Below, piece after piece: positions 6,277 through 13,573 of a DNA stretch of 14,740 nucleotides. Both the position numbers and the translations under genes were made by a program. The number at the start of each line of letters is the position of its first letter. Position 1 is the stretch's first letter. Source of the DNA: Nitrolancea sp040255925 (GTDB lineage: Bacteria > Chloroflexota > Chloroflexia > Thermomicrobiales > Thermomicrobiaceae); contig JBDZVX010000062.1 in NCBI GenBank assembly GCA_040255925.1, forward strand, positions 1 to 14,740, given 5' to 3'. The notes beneath the pieces were generated by a model. The model worked only from the letters and a program-made list of their open reading frames with translations. It had not been told where the DNA came from and did no database searches.

Positions 6277-6385
6277 TTGTTGCACCAGCAGGACACTCGC
6301 TCGTTCCAGCGATCCGTCATATCCGCGGTCGAGAGCCAACCGGCAGATCGTCTGGCGGAGCAATCAGCATCTTGAGGAAGTGTGA

Positions 6386-6895
6386 ATGGAAGCACTTGGT
6401 GTCAGTGGGACAACCCTTATCGTCCAGTTGATCGCCTTCTCCGTCTTTATCGGGCTCTTCTGGAAGTTCGCGCTTGGCCCGATCACTGCTATGCTGGACA
6501 AGCGGCGCGAAGCGATCCGGGAGAGTATGGAGGCAGCCCAGCGCATCGAGAAGGAACTGGCGGCGACCCAGGCCCGGAATGAGCAGGTGCTGATCGACGC
6601 GCGTAAAGAGGCCCAGGAGATCCTGGCAAACGCGCGGGCCAGTAGCGAGCAGACGCTCGCGCGGGCACGGGAGCAGACCCAGGTCCAGGCGGACGAGATC
6701 ATTGAAAAGGCTCGTGCTACGATAGAGGCTGAGCGACGCCAGGCCTGGGACGAACTTCGACATGACGTCGCTGATCTGGCGATTGCCGCGGCGACCAAGA
6801 TCGTGCGTCACGAACTGAACCCGCAGGAGCAGTCCCGGCTCATTAAAGAGACGCTGGCCGAGGCGGGCAACGGCCGGGCGCAGACGTCTGACTGA
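6386..6895 (+). CDS. atpF: ATP synthase Fo subunit b
   Basis: 169 aa peripheral-stalk subunit that links the membrane a subunit to F1. One N-terminal membrane helix (about residues 9–30, TTLIVQLIAFSVFIGLFWKF) is followed by the conserved turn GPITAMLDKRREAI (32–45), then a long uninterrupted amphipathic, charged helix rich in A/R/E/Q up to about 145, the expected dimeric coiled coil. The C-terminus (IAAATKIVRHELNPQEQSRLIKE) is the part that contacts delta. GAGGAAG lies upstream of the ATG. Only one b-type gene is present, so a homodimer is expected rather than the b/b' pair of photosynthetic lineages. It follows the 155-base spacer after atpE and precedes atpH by 18 bases. Confidence 0.95.
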   Translation: MEALGVSGTTLIVQLIAFSVFIGLFWKFALGPITAMLDKRREAIRESMEAAQRIEKELAATQARNEQVLIDARKEAQEILANARASSEQTLARAREQTQVQADEIIEKARATIEAERRQAWDELRHDVADLAIAAATKIVRHELNPQEQSRLIKETLAEAGNGRAQTSD

Positions 6896-6913
6896 CGCAA
6901 AGGAGAAGCCAGG

Positions 6914-7450
6914 ATGGTCGTCACCAGCGCGGCCAAGCGATATGCCCAGGCGGCGTTCGACCTTGCCAAAGATCAGGAAAAGCTTGACCAGTGGGAGCAC
7001 GACCTTCAGGCGGTGGTCGACGTCGTGCAGAACCCGGAGATGACTGTTTTCTTTGAGAACCCGGCTGTTCCGGCGGAAGCGAAGCAGCAGGTGATCGAGG
7101 AAGTGCTGCCGCAACCGGATCAGCAGTACACGCGAAACTTCGCGCTGCTGCTGTTGGAACGGGATAGGCTCTCGGAACTTCCCGGAGTGCTGGAGTTCTA
7201 CCATAAGCTTGTGCTGGAGGATCGCGGGATCGTGATCGCCGAGGTCACCACGGCGATCGAGCTGACACCCGATGAACAACGGGCGGTCGAGGAGCGGCTT
7301 TCCCAGATTCTCGGCAAGACGATTCTGATGCGGCCCCGCGTGGACCCGTCGATTATCGGTGGGATCGTGGCGCGGGTTGGTGATGACTTGCTCGATGGAA
7401 GCGTGGCTACACAACTCACCCAATTGAAGCGCCAGATGATCGGCGCTTAA
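6914..7450 (+). CDS. atpH: ATP synthase F1 subunit delta
   Basis: 178 aa, standard length (OSCP/delta family). It caps the alpha3beta3 hexamer and binds the b-subunit stalk. The N-terminal helical domain opens with the usual AAKRYAQAAFDLA (6–18). The C-terminal domain contains GIVIAEVTTAIELTPDEQRAVEERL (about 109–133) and the family signature DPSIIGGIVARVGDDLLDGSVATQL (144–168). AAAGGAG lies eight bases before the ATG, 18 bases after atpF. All expected parts are present. Confidence 0.96.
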   Translation: MVVTSAAKRYAQAAFDLAKDQEKLDQWEHDLQAVVDVVQNPEMTVFFENPAVPAEAKQQVIEEVLPQPDQQYTRNFALLLLERDRLSELPGVLEFYHKLVLEDRGIVIAEVTTAIELTPDEQRAVEERLSQILGKTILMRPRVDPSIIGGIVARVGDDLLDGSVATQLTQLKRQMIGA

Positions 7451-7462
7451 GGTGGTGCGCGC

Positions 7463-7474
7463 CCGTAGCTACGG
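7463..7474. other. Perfect 12-base palindrome in the atpH–atpA spacer
   Basis: CCGTAGCTACGG is a gap-free dyad 13 bases after the atpH stop. It could fold as a short hairpin in mRNA or be a protein site; a 12-base palindrome can also arise by chance in this GC-rich DNA. Confidence 0.25.
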
Positions 7475-7519
7475 CTGGATTTGACGATTCGACGATGACC
7501 AGGATTGGCGTCGCAGAGC

Positions 7520-7526
7520 GGAGGAG
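7520..7526 (+). promoter_or_regulatory. Ribosome binding site deciding the atpA start
   Basis: GGAGGAG immediately precedes CC and the ATG at 7529. It favours this start over the in-frame TTG at 7505, which would add eight residues. Confidence 0.65.
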
Positions 7527-7528
7527 CC

Positions 7529-9055
7529 ATGGTCGTACGACCGACAGAGATACGTGACATCCTTCGACAAGAGATCGAGACGTTCGGTGCTCGTCTGACC
7601 GTGACCAATGTCGGCTACGTCGTCCAGGTTGGGGACGGGATCGCGACCGTGTACGGCCTGCGTGACGTCATGCTGAGCGAGCTGGTGGAGTTCTCCAACG
7701 GTGTCATGGGCATGGCGTACAACCTTCAGGAGGACTCGGTCGGTATCATCGTCCTCGGTGATTACACCGGGATTGAGGAAGGTGACGAGGTCAAGTCGAC
7801 CGGGCGCATCGCCCAGGTGCCGGTAGGGTCGGCATTGTTGGGGCGCGTGGTGAACGCGCTGGGCGAGCCGATCGATGGCAAAGGACCGATTCAAACGGAC
7901 AAGTTCCGGCCAATCGAACGGATCGCGCCGGGCGTTATTTCCCGGCAGGACGTCGATACCGCGCTGCAGACCGGGCTAATCGCGGTTGACAGTATGATCC
8001 CGATCGGTCGCGGCCAGCGTGAGTTGATCATCGGCGACCGCCAGACCGGGAAGACCGCGATCGCGATTGATGCGATCATCAACCAGCGCGACAGCGGTGT
8101 CATCTGCATTTACGTCGCGATCGGGCAGAAGCGGTCCCAGGTGGCGCAGACGGTGGCCATCCTTGAGCGTGAAGGCGCGATGGAGCACACCATCGTGGTC
8201 GTTGCTTCGGCGGCTGACCCGGCACCGCTCCAGTACATCGCCCCCTACTCCGGCACGGTGATGGGCGAGGAGGTCATGGAGAACGGGGGCAATGCCCTGA
8301 TCGTCTATGACGACCTTTCCAAGCATGCCTGGGCGTACCGCCAGATCTCCCTGCTGATGCGGCGGCCGCCGGGACGTGAGGCCTATCCGGGTGACGTCTT
8401 CTACCTGCACTCGCGTCTGCTCGAGCGATCGGCGCGGCTGCGTGACGACCTTGGTGGTGGTTCGCTGACCTCGCTCCCGATCATCGAGACGCAGGGGAAC
8501 GACGTCTCCGCTTATATCCCGACCAACGTGATCTCGATTACCGACGGCCAGATCTATCTGGAGAGTGACCTCTTCTACGCGGGTGTCCGGCCGGCGGTCA
8601 ACGCTGGTCTTTCGGTCTCCCGTGTCGGTGGCGCCGCGCAGATCAAAGCGATGCGGCAGGTCGCCGGCCGGCTGCGTCTCGACCTGGCGCAGTTCCGTTC
8701 GCTGGCGGCCTTCGCTCAGTTCGGGTCCGACCTTGACCAGGCGACGCGCCGGCAGATCGAGCGTGGCCAGCGGCTGACCGAAGTGCTGAAGCAGCCGCAA
8801 TACCAGCCGATGCCGGTGGAGCAGCAGGTGGCGATCCTCTGGGCGGCGAATAACGGCTACCTCGATGACGTTCCGGTTGGAGAGGTTCTCGCCTTCAAGG
8901 TGCAGTTCATCGAGTATCTGGTCACGAACCGTTCCGATCTACTCCAGCAGATTGCCGAGCAGAAGCAGTTGTCCGATCAGTTGACGAACGACGTACGCTC
9001 GGCGACCGAGCAGTTCAAGAAGACCGCTTGGGCCGGGACATCCCTCGCCCGCTAG
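7529..9055 (+). CDS. atpA: ATP synthase F1 subunit alpha
   Basis: 508 aa from the ATG at 7529 (MVVRPTEIRD). It forms the non-catalytic nucleotide sites of the F1 hexamer and supplies the arginine finger to beta. The N-terminal beta-barrel includes VGYVVQVGDGIATVYGL. The Walker A motif is GDRQTGKT (169–176, with K175), followed by GQKRSQVAQ. DDLSKHAWAYRQISLLMRRPPGREAYPGDVFYLHSRLLERSARL and the DGQIYLESDLF segment are intact. The arginine finger is R365 in SVSRVGGAAQ. The C-terminal helical domain begins after MRQVAGRLRLDLAQFR. Length matches the family. It lies 78 bases after atpH and 35 before atpG. Confidence 0.97.
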   Translation: MVVRPTEIRDILRQEIETFGARLTVTNVGYVVQVGDGIATVYGLRDVMLSELVEFSNGVMGMAYNLQEDSVGIIVLGDYTGIEEGDEVKSTGRIAQVPVGSALLGRVVNALGEPIDGKGPIQTDKFRPIERIAPGVISRQDVDTALQTGLIAVDSMIPIGRGQRELIIGDRQTGKTAIAIDAIINQRDSGVICIYVAIGQKRSQVAQTVAILEREGAMEHTIVVVASAADPAPLQYIAPYSGTVMGEEVMENGGNALIVYDDLSKHAWAYRQISLLMRRPPGREAYPGDVFYLHSRLLERSARLRDDLGGGSLTSLPIIETQGNDVSAYIPTNVISITDGQIYLESDLFYAGVRPAVNAGLSVSRVGGAAQIKAMRQVAGRLRLDLAQFRSLAAFAQFGSDLDQATRRQIERGQRLTEVLKQPQYQPMPVEQQVAILWAANNGYLDDVPVGEVLAFKVQFIEYLVTNRSDLLQQIAEQKQLSDQLTNDVRSATEQFKKTAWAGTSLAR

Positions 9056-9090
9056 GTAGCGGCAGATGATGATATTGGAGGAGACAGAGC

Positions 9091-9963
9091 GTGGCGACAC
9101 CGCGCGAGATCCGGCGGCGGATTAAAAGCGTCAAGAACATCTCCCAGATCACCCGGGCGATGCAGATGGTTGCCGCCTCCAAGATGCGGCGCGCTCAGCA
9201 CCATGTGCTGGCAACCCGACCTTACGCCGATCGCCTTAGCGCCATGATCGGTGACCTCGCGTCCGTCGCCGGCTGGTCGGAGTTGGAGCGCCAGTTTCCA
9301 CTCTTGGCCAAGCGGCCGGTCCGGCGTACCGAGGTGATCCTGATTACACCGAATAAGGGGCTGGCCGGGGCCATGAACACCAATGTGATCCGCCAGGCCG
9401 TCCATTTCATGGACGAGCGGCCAGAGGGTGTGCAGAACATCGATGTGGTCGCCGTTGGCCGGAAGGGGCGCGATTTCCTGGCGCGCTATGGCCGGAATCT
9501 GACCGCGGAATTCACCCAGCTCGGCGATAGCTCCACGCTGGAGTCAATCCGCCCGGTAGCGCAGGTCGCGATGTCGGACTTCACCTCAGAGAAGGTTGAT
9601 GCCGTTTATCTCGTCTATACGCGGTTTATTAACACCCTCCGCCAGCAGCCGGAAGTTCGTCAACTCCTGCCGGTCCAAGCACCGGAGGGGTCCGGCGAGA
9701 TCATCGGCTACGAATTCGAGCCAAGCCCGGAGGCCGTGCTTGAGGCGTTGCTGCCGAGGTTTGTTGAGGTCCAGATCTATCAGGCGTTGCTGGAAAATAT
9801 CGCGAGCTTCTACAGCGCGCAAATGGTCGCGATGCAGGCCGCCACGGACAACGCGAATGAACTGGTGACCGATTTGACACTCTCGTTCAACCGGGTTCGG
9901 CAGGCGCAGATCACGCGGGAGGTGTCGGAAGTCGCTGCTGGAGGGGCCGCGATCGGCGCCTAG
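9091..9963 (+). CDS. atpG: ATP synthase F1 subunit gamma
   Basis: 290 aa central-stalk rotor subunit. It starts at GTG with TTGGAGGAG upstream. The N-terminal helix is MATPREIRRRIKSVKNISQITRAMQMVAASKM, the typical gamma opening that forms one strand of the rotor coiled coil. The middle Rossmann-like domain has VILITPNKGLAGAMN and VDVVAVGRKGRDFL-type strands. The C-terminal helix contains the conserved YSAQMVAMQAATDNANELV and the ending NRVRQAQITREVSEVAAGGAA. Both termini are complete and the length is normal. The spacer to atpD is about 95 bases on the left side of the assembly gap. Confidence 0.97.
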   Translation: MATPREIRRRIKSVKNISQITRAMQMVAASKMRRAQHHVLATRPYADRLSAMIGDLASVAGWSELERQFPLLAKRPVRRTEVILITPNKGLAGAMNTNVIRQAVHFMDERPEGVQNIDVVAVGRKGRDFLARYGRNLTAEFTQLGDSSTLESIRPVAQVAMSDFTSEKVDAVYLVYTRFINTLRQQPEVRQLLPVQAPEGSGEIIGYEFEPSPEAVLEALLPRFVEVQIYQALLENIASFYSAQMVAMQAATDNANELVTDLTLSFNRVRQAQITREVSEVAAGGAAIGA

Positions 9964-9977
9964 CGTCATGGAGCGCG

Positions 9978-9989
9978 GGCCGATCGGCC
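9978..9989. other. Perfect 12-base palindrome in the atpG–atpD spacer
   Basis: GGCCGATCGGCC, 14 bases after the atpG stop, with flanking CGCG on the left and GCG on the right giving a longer dyad offset by one base. No T-run follows. Role unknown; chance is possible. Confidence 0.25.
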
Positions 9990-10042
9990 GCGAATCGTCC
10001 TGGAGATCAGCCCGGCCCTGCCGGCACTCGAACAGGAATACT

Positions 10043-10048
10043 GGAGGA
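10043..10048 (+). promoter_or_regulatory. atpD: Ribosome binding site of atpD, stranded on the left side of the gap
   Basis: GGAGGA with a 10-base spacer to the ATG at 10059. The same start codon is repeated at 10214 to the right of the N run, so this is probably the true leader of atpD. Confidence 0.65.
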
Positions 10049-10056
10049 AACGAACA

Positions 10057-10111
10057 ACATGGTAACGACGCTGGCAACCGGAAAGGTCGTCCAGATTCTG
10101 GGAGTGGTGGT
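10057..10111 (+). repeat. atpD: Duplicated 5' end of atpD (left contig end)
   Basis: These 55 bases, including the atpD start codon at 10059 and the first codons (MVTTLATGK…), are identical to 10212–10266. The left copy ends exactly at the N run and the right copy begins exactly after it. This is the pattern of two overlapping contig ends that were scaffolded but not merged, rather than a biological duplication. Confidence 0.85.
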
Positions 10112-10211
10112 NNNNNNNNNNNNNNNNNNNNNNNNNNNNNNNNNNNNNNNNNNNNNNNNNNNNNNNNNNNNNNNNNNNNNNNNNNNNNNNNNNNNNNNNN
10201 NNNNNNNNNNN
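10112..10211. other. Assembly gap of exactly 100 N
   Basis: 100 unresolved bases, the conventional placeholder length. Because the flanks overlap by 55 identical bases, the true distance is probably zero with the two flanks collapsed. Any reading frame drawn through it, including the open frame from 9968, is an artefact. Confidence 0.95.
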
Positions 10212-10266
10212 ACATGGTAACGACGCTGGCAACCGGAAAGGTCGTCCAGATTCTGGGAGTGGTGGT
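10212..10266 (+). repeat. atpD: Duplicated 5' end of atpD (right contig end)
   Basis: Second copy of the 55-base contig overlap. It continues into the rest of atpD with GATGTTGAG… and carries the start codon used for the CDS call. Confidence 0.85.
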
Positions 10267-11629
10267 GGATGTTGAGTTCCCATCCGAGCACCTCCCGGAG
10301 ATTTACAACGCGCTCACCATCGATCGGCCCGGCCAGTCGCCCCTAGTGCTTGAGGTTCAGCAGCATCTTGGCAACGACTGGGTGCGCTGCGTAGCGATGT
10401 CGAGCACCGAGGGATTGCGCCGCGGCGCGGATGCGGTCGACACCGGGAAGGCGATTGAGGTGCCGGTTGGCCCGCCGACCCTCGGGCGAATCTTCAATGT
10501 GGTCGGCGAGCCGGTCGACGAGGCCGGTCCGGTCCATGCTGATACCTTCTATCCGATCCACCGCGCTGCCCCGTCCTTTGAGGAGCAGTCGACTGAGGTT
10601 GAGATCTTTGTCACCGGGATCAAAGTGATCGACCTCATTGCCCCCTTCACCAAGGGTGGCAAGATCGGTGTCTTCGGGGGCGCCGGTGTCGGTAAGACCG
10701 TCATTATCATGGAACTGATCCGGAATATCGCCGCCGAGCATGGTGGCTATTCGGTCTTCGTCGGCGTGGGTGAGCGCACCCGTGAGGGAACCGCGCTCTG
10801 GGGCGAAATGAACGAATCTGGCGTGGTCGGTAAGACCGTCCTGGTCTACGGTCAGATGAACGAGCCGCCGGGTGCTCGCCTCCGGGTCGGCCTAACCGGC
10901 CTGACCATGGCGGAGTATTTCCGCGACGAGGGGCGGGACGTCCTCCTCTTCATCGACAACATCTTCCGGTTCGTCCAGGCCGGCTCCGAGCTGTCGGCGT
11001 TGCTGGGCCGGATGCCGAGCGCCGTGGGCTACCAGCCGACGTTGGGCACTGAGATGGGCCAGCTCCAGGAGCGAATTACCTCGACCAAGCGGGGCTCGAT
11101 TACCTCGGTTCAAGCGGTCTACGTGCCGGCCGACGACTACACCGACCCGGCTCCGGCAACGACGTTCGCGCACCTTGACGCCACGATCTCCCTCGAGCGT
11201 TCGATCGCCGAGCAGGCGTTGTTCCCGGCCGTGGACCCGCTCGCTTCGACCTCCCGGATTTTGGATCCGCAGATTATCGGCGACGAGCACTACGCTGTGG
11301 CCCGGGAAGTCCAGCGGGTGCTCCAGCGGTATCGCGACCTCCAGGATATTATCGCGATTCTCGGCATTGAGGAGTTGAGCGAAGACGACAAACTGACGGT
11401 CGCGCGGGCCCGCCGCATCCAACGATTCCTGACGCAGCCGATGTTCGTGGCGGAAGCGTTCACCGGTCGTCCGGGTCGCTACGTCGACCGGGCGGAGACG
11501 GTCCGTGGCTTCCGTGAAATCCTGGACGGCAAGCATGACACCCTGCCCGAGCAGGCGTTCTACATGGTTGGAACGATCGAAGAAGCCGTCCAACGCGCTC
11601 AGCAGATGGCGGCTGAGGGTGGGGCCTAG
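10214..11629 (+). CDS. atpD: ATP synthase F1 subunit beta
   Basis: 471 aa from the ATG at 10214 (MVTTLATGKVVQILGVVVDVEF), normal for the catalytic subunit. Walker A is GGAGVGKT (155–162, with K161); the catalytic glutamate is E187 in GVGERTREG; LLFIDNIFRF is Walker B; AVYVPADDYTDPAPATTFAHLDATISLER is intact. The C-terminal DELSEED-equivalent loop reads GIEELSEDDK, followed by ARARRIQRFLTQPMFVAEAFTG. The start codon also exists at 10059, left of the N run, with its ribosome site; the two copies are out of phase by 155 bases, which supports an assembly overlap rather than a longer protein. The upstream extension to 9968 is not real. It lies 66 bases ahead of atpC. Confidence 0.97.
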   Translation: MVTTLATGKVVQILGVVVDVEFPSEHLPEIYNALTIDRPGQSPLVLEVQQHLGNDWVRCVAMSSTEGLRRGADAVDTGKAIEVPVGPPTLGRIFNVVGEPVDEAGPVHADTFYPIHRAAPSFEEQSTEVEIFVTGIKVIDLIAPFTKGGKIGVFGGAGVGKTVIIMELIRNIAAEHGGYSVFVGVGERTREGTALWGEMNESGVVGKTVLVYGQMNEPPGARLRVGLTGLTMAEYFRDEGRDVLLFIDNIFRFVQAGSELSALLGRMPSAVGYQPTLGTEMGQLQERITSTKRGSITSVQAVYVPADDYTDPAPATTFAHLDATISLERSIAEQALFPAVDPLASTSRILDPQIIGDEHYAVAREVQRVLQRYRDLQDIIAILGIEELSEDDKLTVARARRIQRFLTQPMFVAEAFTGRPGRYVDRAETVRGFREILDGKHDTLPEQAFYMVGTIEEAVQRAQQMAAEGGA

Positions 11630-11695
11630 GCCCGGTACGCTGGTCGCTGATATGCAGGGCGTAGGTCAGCCAGGCTGGGCGCCGAGGAGACATGG

Positions 11696-12148
11696 ATGCC
11701 GAAGCTAAGTGTTGAAGTCGTGACCGGGGAGCGGGTCGTCTTCGAGCAGGGCGATGTCGATATGGTCGTTGCCCGGACTGTCGAAGGGGTCGTCGGTATC
11801 TTGCCCCGGCACGTGCCATTGATTGGGCTACTGGCGCCGGGCGAGATGCGCGTCAAGAAGGGCGGCCAGGAGGAAGTACTGGCCGTCTTCGGTGGGTTCC
11901 TGGAAGTCGCCCACAACCAGGTCCGGATTCTAGCTGATTCCGCCGAGCGTGCCGAAGAAATCGATCTCGTGCGTGCCGAAGCCGCTCGCCAGCGGGCGGA
12001 GACCCGGCTGGCACAGCGGGCGAGCGATCTCGATCTGGCGCGTGCGCAACTGGCCTTGCAACGCTCGATGCTCCGGCTCAGGGTGGCTCGTCGTAGCCAT
12101 GCCGGCCGGGCTGGGCGGCCAAGCCAACCACAGGAAGCATTCCCGTAA
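11696..12148 (+). CDS. atpC: ATP synthase F1 subunit epsilon
   Basis: 150 aa, slightly longer than the usual 130–140. The start is the ATG at 11696 with GAGGAG a few bases upstream; an ATG four bases earlier is out of frame and stops after seven codons. The N-terminal beta-sandwich (1–84) contains LSVEVVTGERVVFEQGDVDMVVARTVEGVVGILPRHVPLI. The C-terminal two-helix region includes IDLVRA (89–94), matching the I/L-D-x-x-R-A ATP-binding motif described for Bacillus PS3 epsilon, so inhibition of ATP hydrolysis could respond to ATP. A second similar stretch (DLDLARAQLALQRSMLRL, 111–128) forms the other helix. The last 20 residues are a basic, Pro/Gly-rich extension. It is the last gene of the operon. 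Confidence 0.95.
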   Translation: MPKLSVEVVTGERVVFEQGDVDMVVARTVEGVVGILPRHVPLIGLLAPGEMRVKKGGQEEVLAVFGGFLEVAHNQVRILADSAERAEEIDLVRAEAARQRAETRLAQRASDLDLARAQLALQRSMLRLRVARRSHAGRAGRPSQPQEAFP

Positions 12149-12153
12149 AAGCG

Positions 12154-12254
12154 GCCCTCACCCCTATCCTCTCCCCCAATCCTGGGAGAGGGGAACATGT
12201 TTCCGAGCGATCTCCCCTCTCCCAAACGTTGGGAGAGGGGCCGGGGGTGAGGGC
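12154..12254. repeat. Palindromic intergenic element A (between atpC and murA)
   Basis: The ends are perfect 11-base inverted repeats: GCCCTCACCCC (12154–12164) and GGGGTGAGGGC (12244–12254). Inside are hairpin 1, CCTCTCCC/GGGAGAGG (12168–12175 and 12184–12191), a central AACATGTT palindrome (12194–12201) and hairpin 2, CCCCTCTCCC/GGGAGAGGGG (12214–12223 and 12231–12240, 7-base loop). It begins six bases after the atpC stop. The layout suggests a MITE-like or REP-like dispersed element. No target duplication is obvious. It could also act as a transcription or RNA-stability barrier after the atp operon, although no T-tract is present. Confidence 0.8.
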
Positions 12255-12274
12255 TGTACTGTTGGTCTGAATGC

Positions 12275-12280
12275 AAGGAG
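12275..12280 (+). promoter_or_regulatory. murA: Ribosome binding site setting the GTG start of murA
   Basis: AAGGAG with a 6-base spacer to GTG at 12287. The nearby ATG at 12271 is upstream of the site and out of frame with murA. Confidence 0.65.
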
Positions 12281-12286
12281 CCGGCG

Positions 12287-13564
12287 GTGCAGATCGTGAC
12301 CCAGGCGAAATCGATCATTGCGCAGGGCGGGGCGGCGTTGTCCGGACGAGTGGCGATTGACGGTGCCAAAAACGCGGCGCTTCCGGCAATGGCAGCGGCG
12401 CTCCTGACGGACGAGGAGTGCCTGCTCGACAACGTGCCGGTGCTCGAAGATGTCTTGGTTATGGTCGATCTCTTGCGCTGGCTCGGCGCCGAGGTCGATT
12501 TCGACCAGGAGAACCGCCGGGTTCGTATCCACGCCGCGAAGGTGAACCGGTTTGATGCACCCGCCGATCTCGTCGAGCGGATGCGCGCCTCGTTCCTCGT
12601 CTCCGGACCACTACTGGCCCGCTTCGGCCGCACAACATCAACCCCACCTGGAGGCTGCAAGCTCGGTACCCGGCCGGTGGATGTTGATCTCCGCGGCTTC
12701 CGTCACATGGGGGCAGCCGTCCGCCAGACCGATAATTCCTATGAGATGACGGTCAACCGCCTGATCGGGACCGATCTCTATATGGATTACCCGAGCCACA
12801 CCGGAACTGAAAACCTCTTGATGGCGGCCACGCTCGCTCGCGGTACCACGACCATTACCAACGCTGCATCCGAACCGGAGATCGTCTCCCTCGGGTCCAT
12901 CCTGCTCGATATGGGTGCGCGGATCAGTGGTGTCGGCACGCCCCGCATTCGCATTGAGGGTGTGGACCGTCTCCATGGCTACCGGGCTTCGATCCTGCCG
13001 GACCGCATCGAGGCCGGGACGTTCGCGATCGCAGCCGCGATCAGCGGCGGTGAGGTTATTCTCGACCATGTGTCGGAGTCGGACATGCTTCCGCTGACCC
13101 ACAAGCTCCGGGAGGCGGGCGCCGAGGTCTGGTGGAGTCAGAGTTCGATGATGGTTCGTGGGCGTGACGAATTGACTGCCACGGAAATCCAGGCACTCCC
13201 GTTTCCGGGATTCCCGACCGACCTCCAGGCCGCCTTCGCCGTGCTACTGACCCAGGCTCGCGGGGAAAGCCGGATCTACGAGCGGGTTTTCAATGATCGG
13301 CTTCGCTACGTCCAGGAATTGAAGAAGATGGGTGCCGAGATCCGGGTTGTCGATAAGCAGCAGGCGATCATCAGTGGGCCGACCCGGCTGCGCGGCAGCG
13401 ATGTCCGGGCGTTGGATATCCGGAGCGGCGCCTGTCTGGTGCTTGCCGCGCTGGTTGCCGAGGGCGAGACCCGGATCAGCGACACCCAGCACCTTCGCCG
13501 GGGCTACCAAGATATCGTCGGTAAGTTCGCCTCGCTGGGTGCCGATATCAGCTACGTCGATTGA
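12287..13564 (+). CDS. murA: UDP-N-acetylglucosamine 1-carboxyvinyltransferase
   Basis: 425 aa, typical of MurA. It transfers enolpyruvyl from PEP to UDP-GlcNAc, the first committed step of peptidoglycan synthesis, in the cytoplasm. Conserved residues: K28/N29 in DGAKNAALP, the PEP-binding loop with catalytic cysteine C124 in PPGGCKLGTRPVD (E. coli C115), D312 in FPTDLQAAF (E. coli D305), R379 in DIRSGACLV, and R405 in RRGYQD (E. coli R397). The Cys at the active site predicts fosfomycin sensitivity of the enzyme itself. It starts at GTG with AAGGAG upstream. It lies just after the atp operon but is separated by palindromic element A, and a second related element begins ten bases after its stop codon. 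Confidence 0.96.
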   Translation: MQIVTQAKSIIAQGGAALSGRVAIDGAKNAALPAMAAALLTDEECLLDNVPVLEDVLVMVDLLRWLGAEVDFDQENRRVRIHAAKVNRFDAPADLVERMRASFLVSGPLLARFGRTTSTPPGGCKLGTRPVDVDLRGFRHMGAAVRQTDNSYEMTVNRLIGTDLYMDYPSHTGTENLLMAATLARGTTTITNAASEPEIVSLGSILLDMGARISGVGTPRIRIEGVDRLHGYRASILPDRIEAGTFAIAAAISGGEVILDHVSESDMLPLTHKLREAGAEVWWSQSSMMVRGRDELTATEIQALPFPGFPTDLQAAFAVLLTQARGESRIYERVFNDRLRYVQELKKMGAEIRVVDKQQAIISGPTRLRGSDVRALDIRSGACLVLAALVAEGETRISDTQHLRRGYQDIVGKFASLGADISYVD

Positions 13565-13573
13565 TCCGGGTGG

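Noticed and set aside
6317..7423. Long reverse open frame of 368 codons opposite atpF and atpH
   Set aside because: It is the shadow of two clearly recognised genes; high GC keeps antisense frames open. The same applies to reverse frames at 3968–4795, 7976–8800, 10892–11593 and 11626–12660.
9968..10213. Upstream extension of the atpD frame through the N run
   Set aside because: The extension is out of phase with the left copy of the atpD start, includes 34 unknown residues and has no family counterpart; it exists only because of the gap.
12214..12240. Canonical intrinsic terminator after atpC
   Set aside because: The stem is strong but no run of T follows it on either strand; it is kept only as part of a palindromic element.
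12154..12254. CRISPR array or tandem repeat
   Set aside because: The unit is built from inverted, not regularly spaced direct repeats, and there are no spacers of equal length.
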